Of a stretch of 64,000 nt of DNA, positions 36,137 through 45,326 are shown one piece after another. Location of the stretch: positions 62,001 to 126,000 of the forward strand of contig NZ_AWZV01000017.1 in assembly GCF_000472545.1 (NCBI RefSeq), read 5' to 3'. Origin of the DNA: Burkholderia sp. WSM2232. Its GTDB lineage: Bacteria; Pseudomonadota; Gammaproteobacteria; Burkholderiales; Burkholderiaceae. The translations under genes were made by a program, and so were the position numbers. The notes below the pieces were generated by a model, which was given only the letters and a program-made list of their open reading frames with translations, searched no databases and was not told where the DNA came from. Every line of letters starts with the position of its first letter. Positions within the stretch are counted from its first letter, which is position 1.

Positions 36137-36332
36137 CGTTTTGTCTGAGCGGCGTTGTCTGCTCGGCGTTGTCTGCTCGGCGTTGTCTGCTCGGCGTTGT
36201 CTGCTCGGCGTTGTCTGCTCGGCGTTGTCTGCTCGGCGTTGTCTGCTCGGCGTCGTCCGAGCGGCGTCGTCCGAGCGGCGTTGTCTGAGCGTTGTTGTCT
36301 GAGCGTTGTTGTCTGAGCGTTGTTGTCTGAGC
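36137..36332. repeat. 14-bp tandem repeat array (14 units)
   Basis: Seven identical units GGCGTTGTCTGCTC (36151-36248) are flanked by an imperfect leading unit, two GGCGTCGTCCGAGC, one GGCGTTGTCTGAGC and three GTTGTTGTCTGAGC. The array lies between the esterase stop and its terminator, so it is in the 3' untranslated region. No spacers are present, so it is not a CRISPR array. Confidence 0.93.
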
Positions 36333-36353
36333 GTGTTGAGTGCGCGGAAATTG

Positions 36354-36407
36354 AAAAACGCCTGGCTCGTCTGATCGACTCGGTCGATAGATAAGCCAGG
36401 CGTTTTC
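36354..36407. terminator. Bidirectional terminator between esterase and Sua5-type gene
   Basis: A 12-13-bp stem (AAAACGCCTGGCT ... AGCCAGGCGTTTT) with a 26-base loop lies between convergent genes. A-run on the left and T-run on the right support use in both directions. Confidence 0.85.
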
Positions 36408-36455
36408 TATTGGACGCCAGTCACGCGCTGCCCGCGGAAAACTGCGTCGACGAGC

Positions 36456-37529
36456 TCAGGTCTGGCTTTGCGCCTCGAACGCCGCGGCGGCCCGGCCGAG
36501 CCGGTCGTTCACCGCGATCCATTCGATCGTGTCAGGCAGTTTCTCGATCAGAATACGCGCGACGTTCGCGCGATCCAGCGCCCGCAGCAAGCCGTACAGC
36601 TCGCGCGCGTAGACGTGCGGATCTTCGGGCGCGGCGATGAAATGCACGCCCTCGGCGTCGGCCCACTGGCCCGCTCGCGAGGCCCGCGCGACGAGCGCGA
36701 CGCGCTCGCCGGCTGCACGTCCCGCCAGCAACGGCTCCAGCGCGTTGAACGGCAACAAAGCGAGCGGCGTGCGCGGCGCGTAGTGCGCCTTCAGCGTGCC
36801 GGAGGCGCGCGGCGCGGTGGCGTCGGAGCCGTCGGGCAGGCGCGGCGCTTCGCCGAGCACGTCGGCAATTTCTTGCGGCGTGACCCGGCCCGGCCGCAGC
36901 AACGCGGGAAACCCACGCGACAAGTCCAGAATGGTGGACTCTATGCCGACATCCGACGCGCCGCCGTCGAGCACATGAATCGCCGTGCCGAACTCGTCGC
37001 GCACATGCTGCGCGGTGGTCGGGCTCACGTGCCCAAACCGGTTCGCCGACGGCGCCGCCACGCCGCCATGCCCGCTGCGCAGCGCACTGAAAGCTTCCAG
37101 CAGCGCTTGGGCCACCGGGTGCGACGGACAACGCAAGCCGACGGAGTCCTGCCCGCCGCTGACCGCCGCCGGTATGCGCGCCGCCCGCTTCAGGATCAGC
37201 GTGAGCGGGCCGGGCCAGAACGCGTCGATCAGGCGCTGCGCCTCCTGGGGCAATTGCTCGACCCAGTAGCCGGGATCGCCCTGCGGCGCCAGATGCACGA
37301 TCACCGGATGATTCGCCGGCCGGCCCTTCGCCGCATAGATGCGCGCGACGGCGTCCGGGTTCTGGGCGTCGCCACCCAGGCCGTAGACCGTCTCCGTGGG
37401 GAACGCGACGAGGCCGCCCGCGTCGAGCAGCGCCGCCGCATGCTCGATTTGCGCGACGGTGACGGGCAGCACGTTGGCGACGGCTTCCTGAGGAAGACCG
37501 GCCTGGCCGGAGTTCTGTCGATCGGGCAT
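36456..37529 (-). CDS. L-threonylcarbamoyladenylate synthase (Sua5/TsaC long form)
   Basis: This 357-residue enzyme makes threonylcarbamoyl-AMP from threonine, bicarbonate and ATP for t6A37 modification of ANN-decoding tRNAs. The YrdC domain (about residues 20-215) carries VAFPTETVYGLGGDA, KGRPANHPVIVH, SVGLRCPSHP and PSANRFGHVSPTTA. A Sua5 C-terminal domain (about residues 240-350) makes it the long form. The start at 37529 (MPDRQNSGQ) leaves ten bases after the purK stop, so the two are co-transcribed. Confidence 0.93.
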   Translation of the reverse strand: MPDRQNSGQAGLPQEAVANVLPVTVAQIEHAAALLDAGGLVAFPTETVYGLGGDAQNPDAVARIYAAKGRPANHPVIVHLAPQGDPGYWVEQLPQEAQRLIDAFWPGPLTLILKRAARIPAAVSGGQDSVGLRCPSHPVAQALLEAFSALRSGHGGVAAPSANRFGHVSPTTAQHVRDEFGTAIHVLDGGASDVGIESTILDLSRGFPALLRPGRVTPQEIADVLGEAPRLPDGSDATAPRASGTLKAHYAPRTPLALLPFNALEPLLAGRAAGERVALVARASRAGQWADAEGVHFIAAPEDPHVYARELYGLLRALDRANVARILIEKLPDTIEWIAVNDRLGRAAAAFEAQSQT

Positions 37530-37539
37530 AGCGCGCGCG

Positions 37540-38736
37540 TCAGCTCGTGGGGATATGCAGGAGCCGCGCACAATCGCGCGCCGCCGTGCGTGCTTCTTCC
37601 AGCGACGCCGCCGTGAAGTTCACGTGACCCATCTTGCGTCCGCAGCGCGCCTCTTCCTTGCCGTACAGATGCAGACGCGCAGCCGGCATGGCCGCCACCT
37701 CGTGCCACGGCGGCGTGACCGACGCGCCCTTCGGGCCGTCCGGAAACCAGACATCGCCGAGAATGTTGAGCATGACGGCCGGCGAATGCTGGCGCGTGTC
37801 GCCAAGCGGCATGCCGGTCATTGCGCGCACCTGCTGTTCGAACTGGCTGGTCGCGCACGCGTCGACGGTGTAATGGCCCGAGTTGTGCGGACGCGGCGCC
37901 ATTTCGTTGGCCACCAGCGAACCGTCTTCGAGAACGAAGAATTCGACGCACAGCACGCCCACATAGCCGAGCTTGCCGGCGATCTGCAGCGCGGCCTGCT
38001 GCGCCTGCTCGACGAGCGTCGGGCTCGCGTCCGGCGCGGGCACGATGGTGTGCGACAGCACGCCGTCGCGGTGCGTGTTCTGCGCCAGCGGATAAACCAC
38101 CGACGCGCCGTTGGAGCCGCGCGCGATCAGCGCGGACACCTCGAACTTGAGCGGCAGGCGCTTTTCCAGCACGCACGGCACGCCGCCGAGCGACGCATGC
38201 GCCTCCCGCACTTCTTCCGCGTTGCGCACGCGCACCTGGCCTTTGCCGTCGTAACCCATGCGTGCCGTCTTGAGGATGCCGGGCAGCACCGCTTCGAGCT
38301 GCGCATCGCCGAGCGCGGCCAGCGCGTCTGACGACTCGATCACCACGTGCGGCGCAACCGTCACGCCCGACGACGCGATAAAGCGCTTTTCGGCGATACG
38401 ATCCTGAGCCACGGCAACGCAGCGGCCCGCCGGACTCACGAACGTCGTCTTCGCGAGAAAGTCGAGGCTCGCGGCCGGAACGTTCTCGAATTCCGTCGAC
38501 ACCGCCGCGCACAGCCGCGCGAGTTCGGTCAACGACGCTTCGTCGTCGTAGGCCGCGCGCAAGTGGCGATCGGCAACTGCGCCCGCCGGGCTGCTTTCGT
38601 CCGGGTCGAGCACGGCGACGCGATAGCCCATTGCCTGCGCGGCAAAGCAGAACATGCGGCCGAGCTGGCCGCCACCGACCATGCCGAGCCATGCGCCGGG
38701 CAGAATCGGTGAAACCGGTGTGTTGTCTGGATTCAT
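37540..38736 (-). CDS. purK: 5-(carboxyamino)imidazole ribonucleotide synthase
   Basis: This 398-residue ATP-grasp enzyme carboxylates AIR to N5-CAIR in purine synthesis. Features are the N-terminal MVGGGQLGRMFCFAA Rossmann-like motif, the ATP-grasp region around GILKTARMGYDGKGQVRV, the EFFV metal-binding strand and the PRPHNSGHYTVDAC motif characteristic of PurK. The ATG at 38736 matches the family. It follows purE on the same strand after 192 bp, and the Sua5-type gene follows within ten bases. Confidence 0.96.
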   Translation of the reverse strand: MNPDNTPVSPILPGAWLGMVGGGQLGRMFCFAAQAMGYRVAVLDPDESSPAGAVADRHLRAAYDDEASLTELARLCAAVSTEFENVPAASLDFLAKTTFVSPAGRCVAVAQDRIAEKRFIASSGVTVAPHVVIESSDALAALGDAQLEAVLPGILKTARMGYDGKGQVRVRNAEEVREAHASLGGVPCVLEKRLPLKFEVSALIARGSNGASVVYPLAQNTHRDGVLSHTIVPAPDASPTLVEQAQQAALQIAGKLGYVGVLCVEFFVLEDGSLVANEMAPRPHNSGHYTVDACATSQFEQQVRAMTGMPLGDTRQHSPAVMLNILGDVWFPDGPKGASVTPPWHEVAAMPAARLHLYGKEEARCGRKMGHVNFTAASLEEARTAARDCARLLHIPTS

Positions 38737-38928
38737 CTTGGTGGTCGGTCGCGGCCCGGCGTGCATGCAGTTCTGCAGCGGCACGCGCCTGGCCGGTAGT
38801 TCAGACAGGGAAGGTCCTGTCGCTATCGCTGATTGCGCCGCAGCCGGGTATCGCCCCGGCGTATCGCGCGCTTGTCCGGCCGGCGCTTTGGCCGAAGCCT
38901 GATCATCAGCACGTCTATCAAACCGGCC

Positions 38929-39447
38929 TTACAGCGCCGGCAACACCATTGCGCGAGCCGCTTCGTTCTGGCGAACCCGGAACGCCGCCAGCTTGTCCGC
39001 GTATTCCGCGCTCGTGCCGCTCAGTATCGATACGGCGAAGAGCGCCGCATTCGCCGCGCCCGCTTCGCCGATAGCAAAGGTTGCGACCGGCACGCCCTTG
39101 GGCATCTGCACAATTGAATGCAGCGAGTCGACGCCCTTCAGGTACTTGCTCGCCACCGGCACGCCGAGCACCGGCACCGTGGTCTTGGCCGCCAGCATGC
39201 CTGGCAGATGCGCCGCGCCGCCCGCGCCCGCAATGATCGCGCGGATGCCGCGCTCGCGCGCGCTTTCAGCATAGGCGAACATTTCGTCCGGCATGCGGTG
39301 CGCGGAAACGACCCGGGCTTCGTACGGCACGCCGAACTCCTGCAGAATCGCCACGGCGTTCTTCATGACTTCCCAGTCGGAACTGGAGCCCATCAGCACG
39401 CCGACAACCGGCGCGCCATGCGTATGGGCGGTTTGTGCTTCACTCAT
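38929..39447 (-). CDS. purE: N5-carboxyaminoimidazole ribonucleotide mutase
   Basis: This 172-residue class I PurE converts N5-CAIR to CAIR. Key motifs are GVLMGSSSDWEVM, the catalytic His in SAHRMPDEM, and GAGGAAHLPGMLAA followed by VPVLGVPVASK. The start ATG is at 39447. The gene sits between purC and purK in a purine biosynthesis run. The 125-bp spacer to purC consists largely of imperfect repeats. Confidence 0.97.
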   Translation of the reverse strand: MSEAQTAHTHGAPVVGVLMGSSSDWEVMKNAVAILQEFGVPYEARVVSAHRMPDEMFAYAESARERGIRAIIAGAGGAAHLPGMLAAKTTVPVLGVPVASKYLKGVDSLHSIVQMPKGVPVATFAIGEAGAANAALFAVSILSGTSAEYADKLAAFRVRQNEAARAMVLPAL

Positions 39448-39450
39448 CTT

Positions 39451-39570
39451 GCGGCTTCCTGTTTGCGGCTTGCTGTTTGCGACTGGCTGTCCTGCAGCTT
39501 TCTGTTGCAATTGGCTGTTGCAGCCGACGGTTCAAGGCCGGCTGTTTTGCGGCTTGCGGTTCGCGGTTTG
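39451..39570. repeat. Imperfect 14-16-bp repeats in the purC-purE spacer
   Basis: The spacer is made of degenerate copies of GCGGCTTGCTGTTT (for example GCGGCTTCCTGTTT, GCGACTGGCTGTCC, GCAATTGGCTGTT and GCGGCTTGCGGTT). It is non-coding between two purine genes. Confidence 0.55.
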
Positions 39571-39572
39571 AA

Positions 39573-40463
39573 TCAGGCGAGCTTGTGCCCGGTCAGACGT
39601 TCGAGCGCTTCCTGATACTTCTCGCCCGTCTTTTGCACCACGTCGTCCGGCAGCTTCGGCGCGGGCGGCTCTTTCGCCCAGTCCTGCGTTTCAAGCCAGT
39701 CGCGCACGAACTGCTTGTCGAACGACGGCGGATTGGTGCCCACCTGATACTGATCGGCCGGCCAGAAGCGGGACGAGTCGGCGGTCAGCGCCTCGTCCAT
39801 CAGATACAGCTTGCCGTGGTTGTCCAGACCGAACTCGAACTTGGTATCCGCGATGATGATGCCGCGCGTGGCGGCATAATCCGCCGCTTCCTTGTAGAGC
39901 CGGATAGAGATGTCGCGGATCGTGGCCGACAGTTCTGTGCCGATGCGGCGCTCCATCTCGTCGTACGTGATGTTCTCGTCGTGGTGGCCCATTTCGGCCT
40001 TGGCCGCCGGCGTGAAAATCGGCTCCGGCAGCTTTTGTGCGTTCTGCAGACCCGGCGGCAGTTGCACGCCGCACACCGAACCGGTCGCCTGGTAGTCTTT
40101 CCAGCCGCTGCCGGCGAGATAACCGCGCACCACCGCTTCGACGAGAATCGGCTCGAGGCGCTTGACCACCACCGCACGGCCCTTGACCTGCTCGACTTCG
40201 TCCGCCGCCACGACCGACTCGGGCGCCACGCCCGTCAGGTGATTCGGCACCACGTGCTTGAGCTTCTCGAACCAGAAGTTCGCCATCTCGTTGAGCACGC
40301 GTCCCTTGTTCGGAATCGGCTCGCCCATGATCACGTCGAACGCCGACAGACGGTCGGTCGTGACGATCAGCAACTGGTCGTTGCCCACTGCGTAGTTGTC
40401 GCGGACTTTACCGCGGCCGAGCAGCGGCAGCGAGCGGAGCGTGGATTCGTAGAGGGTAGACAT
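39573..40463 (-). CDS. purC: SAICAR synthetase (phosphoribosylaminoimidazole-succinocarboxamide synthase)
   Basis: This 296-residue enzyme condenses CAIR with aspartate using ATP. Features include GRGKVRDNYAVGNDQLLIVT, the GEPIPNKGRVLNEMANFWF stretch, ARGYLAGSGWK-type VRGYLAGSGWKDY, and IADTKFEFG, all characteristic of the longer PurC form. It is the first purine gene in the leftward run and is separated from fbaA by a terminator hairpin. Confidence 0.97.
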   Translation of the reverse strand: MSTLYESTLRSLPLLGRGKVRDNYAVGNDQLLIVTTDRLSAFDVIMGEPIPNKGRVLNEMANFWFEKLKHVVPNHLTGVAPESVVAADEVEQVKGRAVVVKRLEPILVEAVVRGYLAGSGWKDYQATGSVCGVQLPPGLQNAQKLPEPIFTPAAKAEMGHHDENITYDEMERRIGTELSATIRDISIRLYKEAADYAATRGIIIADTKFEFGLDNHGKLYLMDEALTADSSRFWPADQYQVGTNPPSFDKQFVRDWLETQDWAKEPPAPKLPDDVVQKTGEKYQEALERLTGHKLA

Positions 40464-40516
40464 CGTCGTGGTTCGCTAAAAATGAGGCAAAAAGTGTGAC
40501 CGGAACAAAAGGGAAA

Positions 40517-40546
40517 CGCCGTTCCCCGGATGATGCGGGAACGGCG
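40517..40546 (-). terminator. Rho-independent terminator of fbaA
   Basis: A 10-bp perfect stem (CGCCGTTCCC ... GGGAACGGCG) lies 61 bp past the aldolase stop, followed leftward by a T-containing stretch (complement of AAAAGGGAAA). It separates fbaA from purC. Confidence 0.82.
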
Positions 40547-40606
40547 ATCTGACGACAACCTGGCCGGACGGCCAGGTGCGGAGCCAAACGTCGACGCAAG
40601 TACCGC

Positions 40607-41671
40607 TTAGCGGACCACTTGCGCGAGTTCGCCCGACTTGTACTTCTCCGCAATTTTATCAAGCGAAACCGGCTTGATCTTGCCGGCCTGGCCTTCGCAG
40701 CCGAATTGCGTGTAGCGCTCGATACAGATCTTCATGGCGGCTTCGCGCGCCGGCTTCAGGTAGTCGCGCGGATCGAACTTCGACGGATTGGTCGCCATAT
40801 AACGGCGGATCGCGCCGGTGATCGCAAGGCGCAGGTCCGTGTCGATATTGACCTTGCGCACGCCGTGCTTGATGCCTTCCTGAATTTCCTCGACCGGCAC
40901 GCCGTAGGTTTCCTTCATGTCGCCGCCGAACTCGCGGATTTCCGCGAGCAGTTCCTGCGGCACCGACGAAGATCCGTGCATCACCAGGTGCGTGTTCGGA
41001 ATGCGCTGGTGAATTTCCTTGATGCGCTGGATCGACAGGATGTCGCCCGTGGGCTTCTTGCTGAACTTGTATGCGCCGTGGGACGTGCCGATCGCGATGG
41101 CCAGCGCGTCGCACTGCGTGAGCTTGACGAAGTCGGCGGCCTGTTCCGGGTCGGTCAGCAGCTGTTCGCGGGTCATCGTGCCTTCCGCGCCGTGGCCGTC
41201 TTCCTTGTCGCCCTTCATGGTTTCCAGCGAACCGAGCACGCCCAGCTCCGCTTCCACCGTGACGCCGATCGAGTGCGCGGCTTCCACGACCTTGCGCGAC
41301 ACCTCCACGTTGTATTCGTACGACGCGACGGTCTTGCCGTCTGCTTCCAGCGAGCCGTCCATCATCACGCTGGTGAAGCCGCTGCGGATCGCCGCCATGC
41401 ACACCGCCGGCGACTGGCCGTGGTCCTGGTGCATCACGACCGGAATGTGCGGATACGACTCGACCGCCGCTTCGATCAGATGGCGCAGGAACGCTTCGCC
41501 CGCGTACTTACGCGCGCCGGCCGAAGCCTGCATGATGACCGGTGCGTTGACCTTGTCGGCCGCGGCCATGATCGCCTGCACCTGCTCCAGGTTGTTCACG
41601 TTGAATGCCGGAAGGCCGTAGCCGTTTTCAGCGGCATGGTCCAGCAGTTGACGCATTGATACGAGAGGCAT
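40607..41671 (-). CDS. fbaA: Class II fructose-bisphosphate aldolase
   Basis: This 354-residue zinc-dependent aldolase of the longer class II type interconverts fructose 1,6-bisphosphate with DHAP and glyceraldehyde 3-phosphate. Zinc and substrate motifs are VVMHQDHGQSP, VEAELGVLGS, LVMHGSSSVP and VRKVNIDTDLR. The start at 41671 (MPLVSMRQLLDH) is family-typical. It stands 219 bp downstream of pyk with no obvious terminator between them, and with pgk forms a glycolytic cluster. Confidence 0.97.
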   Translation of the reverse strand: MPLVSMRQLLDHAAENGYGLPAFNVNNLEQVQAIMAAADKVNAPVIMQASAGARKYAGEAFLRHLIEAAVESYPHIPVVMHQDHGQSPAVCMAAIRSGFTSVMMDGSLEADGKTVASYEYNVEVSRKVVEAAHSIGVTVEAELGVLGSLETMKGDKEDGHGAEGTMTREQLLTDPEQAADFVKLTQCDALAIAIGTSHGAYKFSKKPTGDILSIQRIKEIHQRIPNTHLVMHGSSSVPQELLAEIREFGGDMKETYGVPVEEIQEGIKHGVRKVNIDTDLRLAITGAIRRYMATNPSKFDPRDYLKPAREAAMKICIERYTQFGCEGQAGKIKPVSLDKIAEKYKSGELAQVVR

Positions 41672-41890
41672 GCTGTAACTCCTTAGATTGAAACGAATTC
41701 TTGTGCCGCTGGCATCTTCTGGGCGATCTCGTCGCGAAGCAAGCCGCATACCCGTTGGCGCTCTTGCCAACGCGCGCAACGCAGGACGTTCTGCCCCGCT
41801 GCAATCGTCGATGCGCAGCGACGCGCAATCGCCGGGTACGACAGCCTGCTTCGCTCGATCAAGCCTGTGCCAGTCGAGCAGTGCCGCAGA

Positions 41891-43327
41891 TCAATACGGC
41901 TCGCCGACCCGTACGATCTTCAGCGTATTCGTGCCGCCGGCCTGGCCCATCGGCTCGCCGACGGTCAGCACCACCATGTCGCCGCGCGACGCATAGCCCT
42001 TGCTGACCACTGTCTCCAACGCCTGTTGCAACGCCGTGTCGCGGTCGGTGTTGGTGTCCAGATGCAGCGAAGTCACGTTGCGGTACAGCGCCATGGCCCG
42101 CTCGCTGCCGACCCGCGGCGTGAGCGCGAAGATCGGCACGTGCGTCCAGTGACGCGACATCCACAGCGCGGTCGAGCCGGATTCGGTCAACGCCACGATC
42201 GCCTTCGCGCCGAGGTGGAAGGCGGTGAAAAGCGCGCCCATCGCGATGGACTGGTCGATGCGCGTAAACGTGCGGTCGAGGAAATCCTTGTCCAGCTCCG
42301 ACTGCTCCGACTTTTCCGCCTCGATACAGATGGCCGCCATTGTTTCGATGGTCTGCACCGGGTACTTGCCCGCCGCCGATTCCGCCGACAGCATCACCGC
42401 GTCCGTGCCGTCCAACACCGCGTTGGCGACGTCGGAGACTTCCGCGCGCGTGGGTACGGGCGCATAGATCATCGACTCCATCATCTGCGTCGCGGTAATC
42501 ACGAACTTGTTCGACTCGCGCGCCATACGAATCATGCGCTTTTGCAACGCGGGGACTGCGGCATTCCCCACCTCCACCGCGAGATCGCCGCGCGCGACCA
42601 TGATGCCGTCCGACGCGTCGAGAATGCCTTGCAGCGCCGGAATGGCTTCCGCGCGCTCGATCTTGGCGATCATCTTCGGCTTGATGCCGTACGGTGCGCC
42701 GGCGATGTTCGCCAGTTGACGCGCCATTTCCATGTCGGTAGCGTTCTTCGGAAACGATACCGCGACGAAATCGACGCCGAGCGACATTGCCGTGCGGATG
42801 TCTTCCATGTCCTTGGCGGTCAGCGCGGGCGCTGACAGACCGCCGCCCTGGCGGTTGATGCCCTTGTTGTTCGACAGGTCGCCGCCGATCTTCACGATCG
42901 TATGGATCTCGTTGCCAATCACGCGCTGCACGTTCAGCACGATCAGGCCGTCGTTAAGCAGCAGCACGTCGCCCGGCTTCAGGTCGCGCGGCAGGTCCTT
43001 GTAGTCGAGGCCCGCGCGCTCCTGGTTGCCGAGCTCGCAGTCGGCGTCGAGGATGAACGGCTCACCCGAGTTGAGCGTGACCTTGCCGTTCTCGAATTTG
43101 CCGACCCGGATCTTCGGGCCTTGCAGGTCCGCCATGATGGCGACCTCACGGCCCGCCTGGCGAGCCGCCTCGCGCACGAACTCGGCGCGCTGGCGGTGGT
43201 CGTCCGCGGTGCCATGCGAGAAATTGAGCCGCACCACGTCGGCGCCTGCCTGAATCATTTGCAGCAGGATCTCCGGCGTGCTGGAAGCCGGTCCGATGGT
43301 AGCGACAATCTTGGTGGCGCGATGCAT
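41891..43327 (-). CDS. pyk: Pyruvate kinase
   Basis: This 478-residue enzyme converts PEP and ADP to pyruvate and ATP. Motifs are RATKIVATIGPASS at the start, NFSHGTADDH, the catalytic Lys in KMIAKIERAEA, MVARGDLAVE, TQMMESM and a C-terminal allosteric domain. The ATG at 43327 follows GAGGAG at ideal spacing. The reading frame is open upstream back into the pgk region, encoding an Ala-rich stretch with no pyruvate-kinase similarity; I exclude it. Confidence 0.97.
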   Translation of the reverse strand: MHRATKIVATIGPASSTPEILLQMIQAGADVVRLNFSHGTADDHRQRAEFVREAARQAGREVAIMADLQGPKIRVGKFENGKVTLNSGEPFILDADCELGNQERAGLDYKDLPRDLKPGDVLLLNDGLIVLNVQRVIGNEIHTIVKIGGDLSNNKGINRQGGGLSAPALTAKDMEDIRTAMSLGVDFVAVSFPKNATDMEMARQLANIAGAPYGIKPKMIAKIERAEAIPALQGILDASDGIMVARGDLAVEVGNAAVPALQKRMIRMARESNKFVITATQMMESMIYAPVPTRAEVSDVANAVLDGTDAVMLSAESAAGKYPVQTIETMAAICIEAEKSEQSELDKDFLDRTFTRIDQSIAMGALFTAFHLGAKAIVALTESGSTALWMSRHWTHVPIFALTPRVGSERAMALYRNVTSLHLDTNTDRDTALQQALETVVSKGYASRGDMVVLTVGEPMGQAGGTNTLKIVRVGEPY

Positions 43328-43862
43328 GAGTCTCCTCGTCTGGATGGGATCGCTGGAAAGAGCGCTGCGAGTCGGATGCGGAGGCTGCGCACCGAAAGAT
43401 GGTGCCGGGGGCTGCGCGCCGGTTGAAACCAGCGTCGCTTTATGGGGTGAAGCGGTGTTCGACACCGGCACGCGAAGCGCCGGCGGGGTGGCGAGGGCGA
43501 CTTCCGCCTCCGGGAGTTCCGCAGAGGGCGCGGCGGCTTCGTCCACTGCAATGCTGGACGATGCCGCCGAACCTTCCGCGGCGGTCGACTCCACGGAGGC
43601 GGCAGGCGCCTCGGTTACTTCTGAATCTGTTGCTGGCGGCGGAGCTTGTGCCGCCCCCGCCAGCGAGGTGGCCAGCGCGGCGGCAACCGTGCTGGCAAGC
43701 TCGGACTCCCTGGCTGCCGTGGCCGCGGCAGTGGCTGTAGCAGCGGCGGCCTCGCCAGAGCGCGCCGTGCGCTCCCCTGCCGTCGCTGCCGCGGTGTCGC
43801 GCGGCTTGCCGCTCTGACCGTTCGCTTTTGCGGACTTCGCCGTTGGGGAGCGCGTCGCCACG
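43328..43862. other. 535-bp pgk-pyk spacer holding an Ala-rich open frame
   Basis: Between the pgk stop and the pyk start, the pyk frame has no stop for about 178 codons and can begin with a GTG just after the pgk TAA. The translation is rich in Ala, Ser, Thr, Pro and Glu with no domain I recognise. No good ribosome-binding site precedes the GTG apart from the pgk end itself. It may be a leader, an extra small protein, or chance in GC-rich DNA. Confidence 0.35.
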
Positions 43863-45056
43863 TTAAGCCCGCGATTCCAGAACTTCGACGGCCGGCAGCT
43901 TCTTGCCTTCGAGGAACTCGAGGAAGGCGCCGCCGCCCGTCGAGATATAGCTGACCTTGTCGTGGATGCCGTACTTGGCGATGGCAGCGAGGGTATCGCC
44001 GCCGCCCGCAATCGAGAACGCGGACGACCTTGCGATCGCGTCGGCCAGCGTTTTCGTGCCGTTGCCGAACTGGTCGAATTCGAACACGCCGACCGGGCCG
44101 TTCCACACCACGGTGCCGGCTTTTTCCAGTTGTGCGGCGAGCGTCTTTGCGGTTTCCGGTCCGATGTCGAGGATCATGTCATCGTCCTCGACGTCGGCGA
44201 CGGCCTTCACTTCGGCCTTGGCGGTCGGCGAGAACTCCTTCGCCGTGACCACGTCGGTGGGGATGGGCACCGAGGCGCCGCGCGCCTTCGCTGCGTCGAT
44301 AATGGCTTTGGCTTCGTTCACCAGATCGGCTTCGGCCAGCGATTTGCCGATCTTCAGACCCGCGGCCAGCATGAACGTATTGGCGATGCCGCCGCCCACG
44401 ATCAGCTGGTCCACCTTCTCGGCCAGCGACTTCAGGATGGTCAGCTTGGTCGACACCTTCGACCCGGCGACGATCGCGACCAGCGGGCGCTTCGGCGCGC
44501 CGAGCGCCTTGCCGAGCGCTTCGAGCTCCGCCGCGAGCAGCGGACCGGCGCACGCCACCGGCGCATACTTGGCGATGCCGTGGGTGGTGGCTTCGGCGCG
44601 GTGCGCGGTGCCGAACGCGTCGTTCACGTAGATGTCGCAGAGCTTCGCCATTTTTTGCGCGAGCTCGTCGGAATCCTTCTTTTCACCCTTGTTCACGCGG
44701 CAGTTTTCCAGCAGCACGACCTGCCCCGGCGCGACGTTCACGCCGTTTTCCACCCAGTTGGCGACGAGCGGCACGTCACGCCCCAGCAGTTCCGCGAAGC
44801 GCTTCGCGACCGGCGCGAGCGAGTCTTCGGGTTTGAAATCGCCTTCGGTCGGACGGCCCAGATGCGACGTAACCATCACGGCAGCGCCCGCCTCGAGTGC
44901 GGCCTTGACGGCCGGCACCGAGGCGCGGATGCGGGTGTCTTCGGTGATGTTGCCTTGATCGTCCTGCGGCACGTTCAGATCGGCGCGGATGAACACTCGT
45001 TTGCCGGACAGCTTGCCTTCGGCGATCAGATCGGAGAGACGCAATACCTTGTTCAT
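43863..45056 (-). CDS. pgk: Phosphoglycerate kinase
   Basis: This 397-residue glycolytic kinase transfers phosphate between 1,3-bisphosphoglycerate and ADP. Signature motifs are KRVFIRADLNVP, VMVTSHLGRPT, CRVNKGEKKDS, KVSTKLTILKSL, GGGIANTFMLAAG and GGGDTLAAI ... STGGGAFLEFLEGKKLP. The start is the ATG at 45056. It is the first of the glycolytic genes pgk-pyk-fbaA, read leftward. The spacer to pyk is unusually long at 535 bp. Confidence 0.97.
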   Translation of the reverse strand: MNKVLRLSDLIAEGKLSGKRVFIRADLNVPQDDQGNITEDTRIRASVPAVKAALEAGAAVMVTSHLGRPTEGDFKPEDSLAPVAKRFAELLGRDVPLVANWVENGVNVAPGQVVLLENCRVNKGEKKDSDELAQKMAKLCDIYVNDAFGTAHRAEATTHGIAKYAPVACAGPLLAAELEALGKALGAPKRPLVAIVAGSKVSTKLTILKSLAEKVDQLIVGGGIANTFMLAAGLKIGKSLAEADLVNEAKAIIDAAKARGASVPIPTDVVTAKEFSPTAKAEVKAVADVEDDDMILDIGPETAKTLAAQLEKAGTVVWNGPVGVFEFDQFGNGTKTLADAIARSSAFSIAGGGDTLAAIAKYGIHDKVSYISTGGGAFLEFLEGKKLPAVEVLESRA

Positions 45057-45326
45057 GGGCGTTTGTGGGCGAGTTGATGAGAAGGCGGTGGCGGACGGCG
45101 CACGCGGCTTTGAGCGCGCTGAACTGCAGCGCGTCGGCCAAGGCGGCTCCGCGAAGCGGGAGGCCGTCGGCAGGCCCGCGGCGCGGGCGCCACGCATCGG
45201 CGCGCTCATCCCGGAAAGCGGCATTTTAACTGATCCGAACTGCCTTCTGACCCGCACGCCGGCGAATCTCCCGTATTCGAATGCCGCGCGGCCTATGCTG
45301 CAACGCGGCATAACAGCCGCTGTCGC

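Noticed and set aside
36137..36332. Possible CRISPR array
   Set aside because: Units abut directly with no spacers, the unit is only 14 bp, and no cas genes are present.
41753..41772. Hairpin CGTTGGC ... GCCAACG between fbaA and pyk as a terminator
   Set aside because: The stem is only 7 bp with no T-run on either strand. It may be incidental, so I did not list it as a feature.
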